DNA of 51,094 nt from Prevotella sp. UBA3288 (GTDB lineage Bacteria; Bacteroidota; Bacteroidia; Bacteroidales; Bacteroidaceae). A model generated the notes under the pieces. It was not told where the DNA came from and made no database searches. It worked only from the letters and a program-made list of their open reading frames with translations. The stretch covers positions 13,559 through 64,652 of the forward strand of contig DETM01000008.1 of assembly GCA_002361655.1 (NCBI GenBank), read 5' to 3'. The first letter of the stretch is position 1. Each line of letters begins with the position of its first letter. Made by a program: the position numbers and the translations under genes. Shown in pieces: positions 44,443 to 51,094 of this stretch.

Positions 44443-45972
44443 ATGATGAGACGCCTTCTAATCTGCCTGCTGATGGCACTCTTCTGCCTGTCTGCTTCGG
44501 CCCAGCGGTCGAAGCAGCGCACCGCTACGGCCAAGAAAAAGCCGGCTACGACGACCGTCCAGAAGAAAACGGCAACAACCACTACCGCTAAGAAAAAAAA
44601 ACTGCAGAAACAGCCCACCCAGCGCGAAAAGGCCGAAGCAGAGCGAAAGCAGGTGAGGGCCAACATCGCCCGAAACAAGCAGCAAAAGGCCGAACTGGAC
44701 CGCAGGGTCAGAAAAGAAATGCAGGACGTGCTCTCGCTGGGCAATGAGATCGACATGAAACGCCTGACGCTCGACTCCATCCGGGTGGAGATGAACACCC
44801 TCGACGGTCATATCGCCACGCTCGATTCTGAGATGGTGGTTCTCAAGAAAGAACTGAAGGAGCGCCAGGAAAACTACCGCCAGTCAGTGCGCTATATGCA
44901 TCGCAACCGCAGAGCACAGAACAGAGCCCTATTTGTGTTCAGCGCGCGCAATGTCAACCAAATGTATCGCCGAACGCGCTTCATGAACGAATATGCCACC
45001 TATCAGAAAGCCCAGGGCGAGGCCGTCAAACAGAAGCAGGAACAACTGGAGGCGAAACAGCAAGAACTGGAGACGGCCAGAACCGAGATGAAGACGCTGT
45101 TGCATCGGGGTGAGACCGAGCGTCGGGAGATGGAGTCGAAACAGCACCAACAGCAACTGCTGGTCAATAAACTGCAGAAAGAGCAGAAGACTGTGCAGAA
45201 CCTGATTGTGAAGGAACAGCAGCAGGAGGCTGACCTGAATGCCAAGATTGACCGTCTGATAGCCGAAGAGATAGCCCGCGAGAAAGCCCGCATCGAGGCA
45301 GAGAGGAAACGCCTGGCTGAAGAGAAAGCCCGTAAGGAACGTGAGCGCAAGGAGCGCGAGCACCGTTTGGCTGAGGCTAAAGCCCGTGAGCAGAAGGCTC
45401 GCGAGGAGGCCCGTGCAGCCCGTAATGCTGAAGAGAAGAAAGCCGCCAAGCAGCGTGCTCGTGCTGCCGAGACGGAACGGAAGTCGATGGAACGGGCTGT
45501 TGCCGATGATGAGAAGCACGCCAAGCGCGATGCCGCGCGCTATGCGGCGGCCGATCCCGACCATCAACTCAGCGGTAGTTTTGCTGGCAATAAAGGTCGG
45601 CTGCCGATGCCCATCACCGGTGCCTACCAGGTGGTGCGCGGCTTTGGCTCGAATGTGGTGGAAGGTGTAGGCAAGGGTGTACACTTGTCGAGCAAAGGAC
45701 TCCATCTGAAAGGACAACCGGGTGCTCAGGCCCGTTGTGTCTTCGATGGTCAGGTGAGCCGTATCTTCGCTACCGCCACCGGTTTCATCGTCATGGTGCG
45801 CCATGGCCGCTACATCTCTGTCTACTGCGACCTGGCTTCTGTGAATGTCACGGCCGGCCAGAAGGTGACCACCAATCAGACGCTGGGCAGTCTGGGGGCA
45901 TCGCATACTATGCAGTTCCAATTGCGCAACTGGACCAATCTGCTTGACCCGCGACCGTGGCTCAGACGGTGA
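44443..45972 (+). CDS. EnvC-like murein hydrolase activator with degenerate LytM domain
   Basis: The 509-aa protein has a signal peptide (MMRRLLICLLMALFCLSASA), then a Lys/Thr-rich stretch, then a long coiled coil at about 60-370 (Glu, Lys, Arg, Gln, Ala rich). A C-terminal M23/LytM-like domain spans about 385-509 (GAYQVVRGFGSNVVEGVG, PGAQARCVFDGQVSRIF, VRHGRYISVYCDLASVNVTAGQKV). The zinc-binding H-x3-D and H-x-H residues are not there: the first site reads SKGLHLKG and the last reads MQFQLR. It is therefore probably an amidase activator like EnvC/NlpD, not an endopeptidase. Acts in the periplasm at division or wall remodelling. Last gene of the dut cluster. Confidence 0.88.
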   Translation: MMRRLLICLLMALFCLSASAQRSKQRTATAKKKPATTTVQKKTATTTTAKKKKLQKQPTQREKAEAERKQVRANIARNKQQKAELDRRVRKEMQDVLSLGNEIDMKRLTLDSIRVEMNTLDGHIATLDSEMVVLKKELKERQENYRQSVRYMHRNRRAQNRALFVFSARNVNQMYRRTRFMNEYATYQKAQGEAVKQKQEQLEAKQQELETARTEMKTLLHRGETERREMESKQHQQQLLVNKLQKEQKTVQNLIVKEQQQEADLNAKIDRLIAEEIAREKARIEAERKRLAEEKARKERERKEREHRLAEAKAREQKAREEARAARNAEEKKAAKQRARAAETERKSMERAVADDEKHAKRDAARYAAADPDHQLSGSFAGNKGRLPMPITGAYQVVRGFGSNVVEGVGKGVHLSSKGLHLKGQPGAQARCVFDGQVSRIFATATGFIVMVRHGRYISVYCDLASVNVTAGQKVTTNQTLGSLGASHTMQFQLRNWTNLLDPRPWLRR

Positions 45973-45980
45973 GTGGTGGT

Positions 45981-47036
45981 TCAGGCGGTGAGCAGCGAGA
46001 GATAGGTGTCGATGGCTTGCTCTATCTCGTTCAAACCGATGAATTCATCGGCACTATGAGAACGGGCCGAATCGCCCGGACCCAGTTTGAACGAGGGGAA
46101 CGACATCAAGGCTTGATCGGACAGTGTGGGTGAGCCATAGGGCTTCATCCCCATATCCATACAGCGCTTCACCAGGGGATGGTCGGTGGGGATGCTGCTG
46201 GAGTGCAGCCGGAACGAGCGGGCCTGGAGTTCACAGCGCTTCATGTGCTTCTGCAAGAACGAGAACACGGATTCATTCTGATAGTATTCGTTGGTACGTA
46301 AGTCGATGACGAAGTGTAGCGAGTCGGGTATCACGTTGTGCTGTGTGCCGCTCTCCACCTGGGTCACCGTCATCTTCGTTGGACCCAGCAGCGGACTGTC
46401 TTTTTCGAATCGGTAGTCGCGCAGCCACACGAGGTCGTCGAGGGCTTCGTAGATAGCGTTCACACCCTCGTCGCGGGCTGCATGTCCGCTGACGCCTTTG
46501 GCATAGCCGTCGATGACCATCAGGCCCTTCTCGGCGATGGCGGGCTGCATGCCGGTAGGCTCACCAACGATGGCCGCATCAATTTTGGGCAGCAGAGGCA
46601 GCACCCGTTCGATGCCGTTCTTGCCCGACACTTCTTCTTCTGCTGAGGCCAGATAAACCAGATTAAATGGCAGGTCACACGTTTTCAGTATGCGGAACAC
46701 TTGTAGTAAAGATACCAGTCCACCACCGCAGTCGTTGGAACCGAGGCCATATAGCCGTCCGTCTTCTATCGCCGGCTCATGAGGGTCGCGCGTCCATGTT
46801 TTCACCGGTTTCACTGTATCGATGTGGGCATTCAGCAGAATGGTCTGCTTGTACTGGTCGATCGGTTCTTTTACTACCCATAGGTTGTTGGCCTCTCGTT
46901 GCGGCGACAGGCCCCATTGCTTCATCCGCTCCTGCATAAGGTCGGCTGCACTGGCCTCGTCTCTGCTCACCCTTGGCGTGGCTATCAGTGCCTGCAGTAG
47001 TTGCACGGCATCGTTCATGTATTTTTTTTGTTCCAT
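45981..47036 (-). CDS. M20-family deacylase, acetylornithine deacetylase (ArgE) type
   Basis: The 351-aa cytoplasmic metallopeptidase-like amidohydrolase has the M20 metal-site motifs: LLNAHIDTVKP with H71 and D73, GLGSNDCGGG with D102, ASAEEEVSGKNG with E133-E135, and IVGEPTGMQPAIAEKG near 156-171. Closest by layout to ArgE-like enzymes of Bacteroidota, which may take N-acetyl or N-succinyl ornithine-type substrates. No arg genes are adjacent; its neighbours are the convergent EnvC-like gene and recO. Monocistronic, with promoter TACCTTTG 9 bp upstream of its ATG, so the leader is almost absent. Confidence 0.87.
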   Translation of the reverse strand: MEQKKYMNDAVQLLQALIATPRVSRDEASAADLMQERMKQWGLSPQREANNLWVVKEPIDQYKQTILLNAHIDTVKPVKTWTRDPHEPAIEDGRLYGLGSNDCGGGLVSLLQVFRILKTCDLPFNLVYLASAEEEVSGKNGIERVLPLLPKIDAAIVGEPTGMQPAIAEKGLMVIDGYAKGVSGHAARDEGVNAIYEALDDLVWLRDYRFEKDSPLLGPTKMTVTQVESGTQHNVIPDSLHFVIDLRTNEYYQNESVFSFLQKHMKRCELQARSFRLHSSSIPTDHPLVKRCMDMGMKPYGSPTLSDQALMSFPSFKLGPGDSARSHSADEFIGLNEIEQAIDTYLSLLTA

Positions 47037-47044
47037 ATTGATTG

Positions 47045-47052
47045 CAAAGGTA
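47045..47052 (-). promoter_or_regulatory. M20 deacylase promoter -7 element
   Basis: Minus-strand TACCTTTG ends 8 bp before the ATG at 47036; the predicted leader is near zero. Confidence 0.65.
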
Positions 47053-47096
47053 TGAATAATTTTCGAGATAGCAGCACGAGTGGCCTGACAAATTGT

Positions 47097-47822
47097 CTAT
47101 CGGAATAGTTCTTGTAGCACGGGTAGCGAATGTAACTCTGGAAATTGCGGCAGGTGCAGCCGGTAGTAGAGCGTCAGTACTTCGATGATGCGGTTGCGGT
47201 CGGCATGGTTCAGACGGAAGAGATGCATCGTGGCATAATTCATGCGCATCATCAGTTGGATGCGGGCAGACTCCTGAGGCATCAGAAAGTCGCGGTGCAT
47301 AGGTGGAGCGGCGCAGAAGGTGGCGGCACGCAGGTCGAAATAGCAGCCCTCGCGGAAGTCGTCGAGATTGGGATAGAAGCCCAGAAAACGGCTGAGATGC
47401 ATCAGGAACACCAGATGGAAATTGGTGAAGTTGGTCTCGCGCTGGTCGAGCCATTCGATGCTGTTGCGCACATAGTCGAAGAGCGCCGTGTTCTGCTGTT
47501 CGCTGCGCAAGGCGTGGTAGAGGAATTCGCTGACAAACAGACTGATGGCCAGTTTCGTGGGGTCGGTCAGCAGTGAGGGCAGCGGTGTCAACAAGGTAGC
47601 CTCGGCCAGTTTTTGGAATGACTGTTGCTGCCGGATGTCGGCTTCTATATATAATAAGGTGAGGGGTTGAAAGTACTGCTTCTTCCACTTCGACCGTGAT
47701 GAGCGGGGTAGGGGTACTACGAAGGTTTGCCAACCGTGCTGGCGGCAGAATAGGTCGACGAGGAGTTTTGTGTCGCCATACTTCAGGGTGTGGAGTACGA
47801 AAGCCTCCGTTTTCTCTAACAT
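47097..47822 (-). CDS. recO: DNA repair protein RecO
   Basis: Recombination mediator of the RecFOR pathway that helps load RecA on SSB-coated DNA. From ATG 47822 it is 241 aa. The N-terminal OB fold (MLEKTEAFVLHTLKYGDTKLLVDLF, PLPRSSRSKWKKQYFQPLT) and the helical C-terminal part (LVFLMHLSRFLGFYPNLDDFREGCYFDL near 145-172, with the partner LQL-like tail) match Bacteroidota RecO. The zinc-cysteine cluster of some RecO proteins is not seen. The -7 element lies only 6 bp upstream of this ATG, so the message may be leaderless; an upstream in-frame codon at 47861 is therefore rejected. Confidence 0.92.
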   Translation of the reverse strand: MLEKTEAFVLHTLKYGDTKLLVDLFCRQHGWQTFVVPLPRSSRSKWKKQYFQPLTLLYIEADIRQQQSFQKLAEATLLTPLPSLLTDPTKLAISLFVSEFLYHALRSEQQNTALFDYVRNSIEWLDQRETNFTNFHLVFLMHLSRFLGFYPNLDDFREGCYFDLRAATFCAAPPMHRDFLMPQESARIQLMMRMNYATMHLFRLNHADRNRIIEVLTLYYRLHLPQFPELHSLPVLQELFR

Positions 47823-47828
47823 CGCGAG

Positions 47829-47836
47829 CAAAAGTA
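47829..47836 (-). promoter_or_regulatory. recO promoter -7 element, adjacent to the start codon
   Basis: Minus-strand TACTTTTG separated from the recO ATG by only CTCGCG. Transcription starting 4-7 nt downstream would begin at or next to the ATG. Confidence 0.68.
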
Positions 47837-47876
47837 CATAAAAAACGGCAATTATCTGCATTTTTCTTGAAGAAAA

Positions 47877-47908
47877 TTTGGTCGGACGGGAAAAAAGCAG
47901 TACCTTTG
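47877..47908 (+). promoter_or_regulatory. tRNA-Glu promoter
   Basis: TTTG (47877-47880), 20-bp spacer, TACCTTTG (47901-47908): the best consensus promoter in the window. It starts 18 bp before the tRNA, and no other promoter precedes rpsT. Confidence 0.82.
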
Positions 47909-47926
47909 CATCCGCTAAATGGATTT

Positions 47927-48001
47927 GGTCCCTTCGTCTATCGGTTAGGACGAGAGATTTTCATTCTCTAAAGAGGAGTTCGACTCTCCTAGGGACTACC
48001 A
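47927..48001 (+). tRNA. tRNA-Glu (anticodon TTC), CCA encoded
   Basis: Acceptor GGTCCCT pairs with AGGGACT (G1-U72), discriminator A, encoded CCA at 47999-48001. Anticodon arm AGAGA-TTTTCAT-TCTCT gives TTC. T-arm GGAGT/ACTCC region with loop TTCGACT. No terminator follows directly, so it may share a primary transcript with rpsT. Confidence 0.96.
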
Positions 48002-48145
48002 TCGTAAATCTACCATCTGCGTAGTGATGCGCTACCTGCCAATAGCAGGGAAAGGGTGGTGGAGGGCTTCTCTGAAGTCCGCAAGGGCCGCCGGAAGGCA
48101 TAAGACCCAAGGCTTTATTAACATTTTAAACAAACATTCAAACAA
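48002..48145 (+). ncRNA. Structured leader between tRNA-Glu and rpsT
   Basis: 144 nt without a reading frame or TAnnTTTG promoter. It contains hairpins CCTGC-CAATA-GCAGG (48035-48049) and GGGCTTC-TCT-GAAGTCC (48064-48080), then a G/C-rich segment with GGG and CCC arms near 48085 and 48106, then an AT-rich stretch before the rpsT ATG. A leader for autogenous control of S20 is a reasonable idea; it does not match an element I can name. Confidence 0.4.
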
Positions 48146-48400
48146 ATGGCAAACCACAAATCATCGGTGAAGAGAATTCGCCAGGACAAGAAAAAGGCAC
48201 TGCACAACAAGTACTATGCTAAGACTATGCGTAACGCTGTACGTAAACTGCGTGCCATGACTGACAAAGACGAGGCTGCTAAGTTGTATCCCAGCGTACA
48301 GAAGATGCTGGATAAACTGGCCAAGACCAACATTATCCACAAGAACAAGGCTGCCAACCTGAAGTCGAGCCTTTGCAAGCATATCAACAAACTCGGATAA
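48146..48400 (+). CDS. rpsT: 30S ribosomal protein S20
   Basis: Small-subunit ribosomal protein that binds 16S rRNA. The 84-aa helical, lysine-rich protein opens [20 protein letters not shown] and has [16 protein letters not shown] and [21 protein letters not shown], all standard S20 features at standard length. Preceded by the structured leader and tRNA-Glu, and followed 26 bp later by a terminator hairpin. Because no separate promoter is visible, expression may start at the tRNA-Glu promoter, so that tRNA processing would release the rpsT mRNA. Confidence 0.97.
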   Translation: MANHKSSVKRIRQDKKKALHNKYYAKTMRNAVRKLRAMTDKDEAAKLYPSVQKMLDKLAKTNIIHKNKAANLKSSLCKHINKLG

Positions 48401-48426
48401 TAAAGATTGTTCTAACATAGCAGACG

Positions 48427-48457
48427 ACCGTGCAAGCACACACTTGTGCGGTTTTTT
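48427..48457 (+). terminator. Rho-independent terminator of rpsT
   Basis: ACCGTGCAAG (48427-48436) pairs with CTTGTGCGGT (48443-48452) with two G-U pairs around CACACA, followed by a T-run to 48457. Confidence 0.82.
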
Positions 48458-48495
48458 CTTTTTCTAAAGCGATGACAAAAGGAACGATTCCCGGC

Positions 48496-49263
48496 ATGGA
48501 TGCCAATATTATAAGCAGTGTGCAGAACCCGAAGGTGAAACGACTGCTGCTGCTGCAACAGAAGTCCTCCGAACGTCGGAAGACGGGTCGCTTCGTGGTG
48601 GAAGGGCGTCGTGAACTGCAACACTGTCTGGAAGCCGGCTACGAGGTGGACACCGTCTTCACCATGGAGCCTTCGTCCGTGACTGACGCTAGTCATATTC
48701 GGGTGACACCACAGGTCTATGAGCGGATGGCCTATCGCGGCAGTACCGAGGGCTTGATAGCCATTGTCAAGGCACGTCGGACGACGCTTGCCGACCTTTG
48801 TCTGCCTGAGAACCCTCTCGTCGTGGTGCTCGAAAGTGTGGAGAAACCGGGCAACCTCGGTGCCATCCTACGTTCGGCCGATGCCGCCAAGGCCGATGCC
48901 GTCATCGTCTGCGATCCGCTCACCGACCTCTACAACCCCAACCTCATCCGCAGCAGCATCGGTGCCGTCTTCACCGTGCCCACCGTGGCCTGTTCGTCAA
49001 AGGACTGCATTGCTTACCTGAAAGCCCGCCATATCCGTATTCTCACTGCCCAGTTGCAGGATTCCTGCCTCTACTACGATACCGACATGACAGTCGGCAC
49101 GGCCTTGGTGATGGGCACCGAAGACACCGGGCTCACCCCTCAGTGGCGTGAGGCTGCCGATGCCCACATCCGAATCCCCATGCTCGGCCGCCTCGACTCC
49201 CTCAACGTCTCCGTCAGCACTGCCATCCTCCTCTTTGAGGCTGTCCGCCAGCGGCTGCTATGA
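48496..49263 (+). CDS. SpoU/TrmH-family RNA 2'-O-methyltransferase
   Basis: Methylates a ribose 2'-OH in tRNA or rRNA with SAM. From ATG 48496 it is 255 aa: an N-terminal substrate-binding part (IISSVQNPKVKRLLLLQQKS, RRKTGRFVVEGRRELQH) and a C-terminal SPOUT knot. SpoU motif 1 is NLGAILRSADA, motif 2 VMGTEDTGLTPQWREAAD and motif 3 IPMLGRLDSLNVSVSTAILLFE. ATG 48496 is favoured because AAAGGA lies 12 bp upstream and homologues begin near this point; ATG 48472 is possible, while the GTG at 48430 lies inside the rpsT terminator and is rejected. RlmB- or TrmH-like target not resolvable. Confidence 0.9.
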   Translation: MDANIISSVQNPKVKRLLLLQQKSSERRKTGRFVVEGRRELQHCLEAGYEVDTVFTMEPSSVTDASHIRVTPQVYERMAYRGSTEGLIAIVKARRTTLADLCLPENPLVVVLESVEKPGNLGAILRSADAAKADAVIVCDPLTDLYNPNLIRSSIGAVFTVPTVACSSKDCIAYLKARHIRILTAQLQDSCLYYDTDMTVGTALVMGTEDTGLTPQWREAADAHIRIPMLGRLDSLNVSVSTAILLFEAVRQRLL

Positions 49264-49316
49264 GTTTTTATCTCGCTTAGCCCGCTTTAACTCGTCAGAG
49301 CTATCCTTGTTGTTTG

Positions 49317-49324
49317 TATCTTTG
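49317..49324 (+). promoter_or_regulatory. Promoter-like -7 element of an orphan transcript
   Basis: TATCTTTG followed 21 bp later by a 13-codon frame and then the repeat block ahead of gyrB. No -33 TTG at the usual distance. Confidence 0.5.
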
Positions 49325-49345
49325 CACGAAAAAATAACAACGACA

Positions 49346-49387
49346 ATGAAAGACGATAAGAAGAAAACCTTCCGAGGTTTCTATTAA
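49346..49387 (+). other. Candidate 13-codon reading frame
   Basis: MKDDKKKTFRGFY followed by TAA 49385-49387, 21 bp after a TATCTTTG element. Codons overlap a 6-bp stem AAACCT-TCCG-AGGTTT. It may be a micropeptide, a leader peptide or chance. Confidence 0.3.
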
Positions 49388-49422
49388 AGGGAGGGAGACT
49401 CTGATACCTTCTGCATTGATGT

Positions 49423-49568
49423 GTCGTAGGAACGTCATCTACGACCCGAAAGTATGGCACTTTACGACCGAAGATGGCATACTTTACTAGGGTAAAGTTA
49501 TCGGAACGAGTCGAAGATGACGTTGGAACGAACGTAAAATCCTATCGGAACGAACGTAAAGTCCTATC
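49423..49568 (+). repeat. Block of tandem and inverted repeats upstream of gyrB
   Basis: Holds (a) two tandem units of 23 and 22 nt at 49441-49463 and 49464-49485 (ACGACCcGAAaGtATGGCA pattern); (b) two exactly contiguous 22-nt units at 49525-49546 and 49547-49568 differing at one base, starting GGAACGAACGTAAA; (c) a 15-bp inverted repeat, AACGTCATCTACGAC at 49431-49445 against GTCGAAGATGACGTT at 49510-49524, one mismatch; (d) a nested inverted repeat AAAGTATG/CATACTTT; (e) a local hairpin GTCGTAG/CTACGAC at 49423-49445. No gene lies in 49388-49629. Confidence 0.75.
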
Positions 49569-49629
49569 TTTTAGTCGTTTTTAACTTAAAATAATCTTTC
49601 TTGTAGTCGTAAAAGTCTTATTTTTTTTG

Positions 49630-49637
49630 TACCTTTG
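49630..49637 (+). promoter_or_regulatory. gyrB promoter -7 element
   Basis: TACCTTTG behind a T-run, 25 bp before the gyrB ATG. Confidence 0.72.
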
Positions 49638-49662
49638 CAGCCTATTTATGACATGAACAGAA

Positions 49663-51094
49663 ATGGCAGAAGAACTGAATCAAACAGAACAAAACTACTC
49701 CGCGAGTAACATCCAGGTGCTCGAGGGACTCGAGGCCGTGCGCAAGCGTCCGGCCATGTATATTGGCGACATCAGTGAGAAGGGCTTGCACCACTTAGTG
49801 AACGAGACTGTCGACAACTCAATAGACGAGGCGATGGCGGGCTATTGCACCCACATCGAGGTGACCATCAATGAGGACAACTCGATAACCGTGCAAGACA
49901 ACGGCCGCGGTATCCCCGTCGACGAGCACGAGAAGATGCACAAGTCGGCCCTTGAAGTGGTCATGACGGTACTTCATGCCGGCGGTAAGTTCGACAAGGG
50001 TTCTTACAAGGTGTCAGGCGGTCTGCACGGTGTTGGCGTGTCGTGTGTGAATGCCCTTTCCACGCATATGCTTTCGCAGGTGTTCCGTGACGGCAAGATA
50101 TACCAGCAGGAATACGAGAAAGGGAAACCCCTGTACCCCGTAAAGGTGGTCGGAGAGACAGACCTGCGTGGTACGCGACAGCAGTTCTGGCCCGACGGTT
50201 CCATCTTTACTACTACGGAATATAAATACGATATCATTGCCAAGCGTATGCGCGAGTTAGCCTATCTGAATGCCGGTATCACCATTACGCTGAAGGATAT
50301 GCGTCCCGACGAGGAGGGCAACCTGAAGGAAGAGGTGTTCCACGCCAAGGAGGGCCTGAAGGAGTTTGTGCGCTATGTGGACCGTCACCGCACCCACCTG
50401 TTCGACGATGTCATCTACCTGAAGACCGAGAAGCAGGGCGTGCCCATCGAGGTGGCCGTGATGTACAACACCGACTATACGGAGAACATCCACTCCTACG
50501 TGAACAATATCAACACCATCGAGGGCGGTACCCACCTGGTGGGCTTCCGCATGGCGCTGACGCGTACGCTGAAGAAATATGCCGATGCCGACCCGCAGAT
50601 ATCGAAGCAGATTGAAAAAGCCAAGATAGAGATAGCCGGCGAGGACTTTCGCGAGGGTCTGACCGCCGTGATTAGCATCAAGGTGGCCGAGCCGCAGTTT
50701 GAGGGTCAGACGAAGACCAAACTGGGCAATTCGGAAGTGGCTGGCGCTGTGCAGCAGGCTGTGGGCGAGGCACTGACGAACTATCTGGAGGAGCATCCGA
50801 AGGAGGCCAAACTCATCTGCGACAAGGTGGTACTGGCAGCCACTGCTCGTATCGCCGCCCGTAAGGCTCGTGAGAGCGTGCAGCGCAAGAACCCGATGTC
50901 GGGTGGCGGACTGCCCGGCAAGTTGGCCGACTGTTCGAACAAAGATCCGAAGAACTGTGAGATATTCCTCGTCGAGGGTGACTCTGCAGGCGGTTCGGCC
51001 AAGCAGGGCCGCGACCGTCATTTCCAGGCTATTCTGCCCTTGCGCGGAAAGATCTTGAATGTGGAGAAGGTACAGTGGCACCGCGTGTTCGAGG
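49663..51094 (+). CDS. gyrB: DNA gyrase subunit B, cut by the right edge
   Basis: ATPase subunit of gyrase, which introduces negative supercoils. The window holds the first 477 codons. The GHKL ATPase has VNETVDNSIDEAMAGY, VQDNGRGIPVD and GGLHGVGVSCVNAL (ATP lid near residues 115-128); the transducer domain carries the lysine of QTKTKLGNSEV; the TOPRIM start is EIFLVEGDSAGGSAKQGRDR followed by LPLRGKILNVEKV. The remaining TOPRIM and tail lie outside. GyrB rather than ParE is favoured by the QTKTKLGNSEV and RGKILNVEK wording, typical of Bacteroidota GyrB. ATG 49663 follows directly behind its promoter. Confidence 0.95.
   Translation, partial: MAEELNQTEQNYSASNIQVLEGLEAVRKRPAMYIGDISEKGLHHLVNETVDNSIDEAMAGYCTHIEVTINEDNSITVQDNGRGIPVDEHEKMHKSALEVVMTVLHAGGKFDKGSYKVSGGLHGVGVSCVNALSTHMLSQVFRDGKIYQQEYEKGKPLYPVKVVGETDLRGTRQQFWPDGSIFTTTEYKYDIIAKRMRELAYLNAGITITLKDMRPDEEGNLKEEVFHAKEGLKEFVRYVDRHRTHLFDDVIYLKTEKQGVPIEVAVMYNTDYTENIHSYVNNINTIEGGTHLVGFRMALTRTLKKYADADPQISKQIEKAKIEIAGEDFREGLTAVISIKVAEPQFEGQTKTKLGNSEVAGAVQQAVGEALTNYLEEHPKEAKLICDKVVLAATARIAARKARESVQRKNPMSGGGLPGKLADCSNKDPKNCEIFLVEGDSAGGSAKQGRDRHFQAILPLRGKILNVEKVQWHRVFE

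Noticed and set aside
48002..48120. RNase P RNA or other named housekeeping RNA after tRNA-Glu
   Set aside because: Some words resemble RNase P RNA, but the segment is far too short and lacks its conserved core.
48430..48495. Longer N-terminus for the SpoU methyltransferase from GTG 48430
   Set aside because: This start lies inside the rpsT terminator hairpin and U-run; homologues begin near ATG 48496.
49525..49568. Possible CRISPR array upstream of gyrB
   Set aside because: The 22-nt units are directly adjacent with no spacers, only two copies are clear, and no cas genes are present.

Overview
The window is a chromosomal stretch of a Bacteroidota organism, most likely Prevotella or a close relative (Prevotellaceae). 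The evidence is the repeated -7 element TAnnTTTG ahead of most transcription units instead of a sigma70 -10 box, mostly weak Shine-Dalgarno sequences, and lineage-typical genes: an ExbB-ExbD-ExbD-TonB-PstS-like-TPR cluster, PorT, DUF4292, DUF3109, DUF3737, a BspA-type leucine-rich-repeat protein and a START-like small protein. I see no phage, insertion sequence, CRISPR array or rRNA. It reads as ordinary core genome with accessory patches at about 23-38 kb. Both edges cut genes: nrdD on the left and gyrB on the right.

Layout. 0-9 kb: nrdD (minus) diverges from mutS; lgt (minus) diverges from an alanine:cation symporter, a THUMP-like methyltransferase and an LRR protein. 9.2-14.4 kb: a perfect 13-bp hairpin, tRNA-Met(CAT), then START-like protein, LptF/G permease and ribBA (tightly coupled), then an aspartate-type aminotransferase. 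14.4-20.3 kb: the six-gene TonB energising cluster with a 13-codon reading frame in its leader. 20.4-23 kb: a two-cluster ferredoxin behind an operator-like palindrome, PorT, a small HTH protein and ruvB. 23-31 kb: DUF3737, a MalY/PatB C-S lyase, an OPT transporter, a GH28-like enzyme and two glycosyltransferase-like genes. 31-38 kb: a secreted protein with a T9SS-like C-terminus, a 56-aa small protein, an AraC regulator, ptb-buk and a GH35 beta-galactosidase. 38-41.9 kb: dgt, a MESH1-like HD hydrolase, ung and DUF3109, divergent from dut. 41.9-46 kb: a TPR protein, a DUF4292 lipoprotein and an EnvC-like protein, overlapping or nearly touching. 46-51 kb: an M20 deacylase, recO, tRNA-Glu, rpsT, a SpoU methyltransferase, a repeat-rich 400-bp region and gyrB.

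How they work together. Genes for dNTP pools and DNA repair are dense here (nrdD, dgt, dut, ung, mutS, ruvB, recO, gyrB). The envelope theme is also strong: Lgt, LptF/G, TonB complex, PorT, DUF4292 lipoprotein and EnvC-like activator.

The least explained parts are (1) the repeat and inverted-repeat block with its own promoter and 13-codon frame between the SpoU methyltransferase and gyrB; (2) the 56-aa protein directly behind a secreted protein; (3) the structured leader between tRNA-Glu and rpsT; (4) a MESH1-like hydrolase inside a uracil and dNTP-sanitation locus; (5) imperfect tandem duplications at the 3' ends of three accessory genes. No complete novel defence or mobile system is evident.
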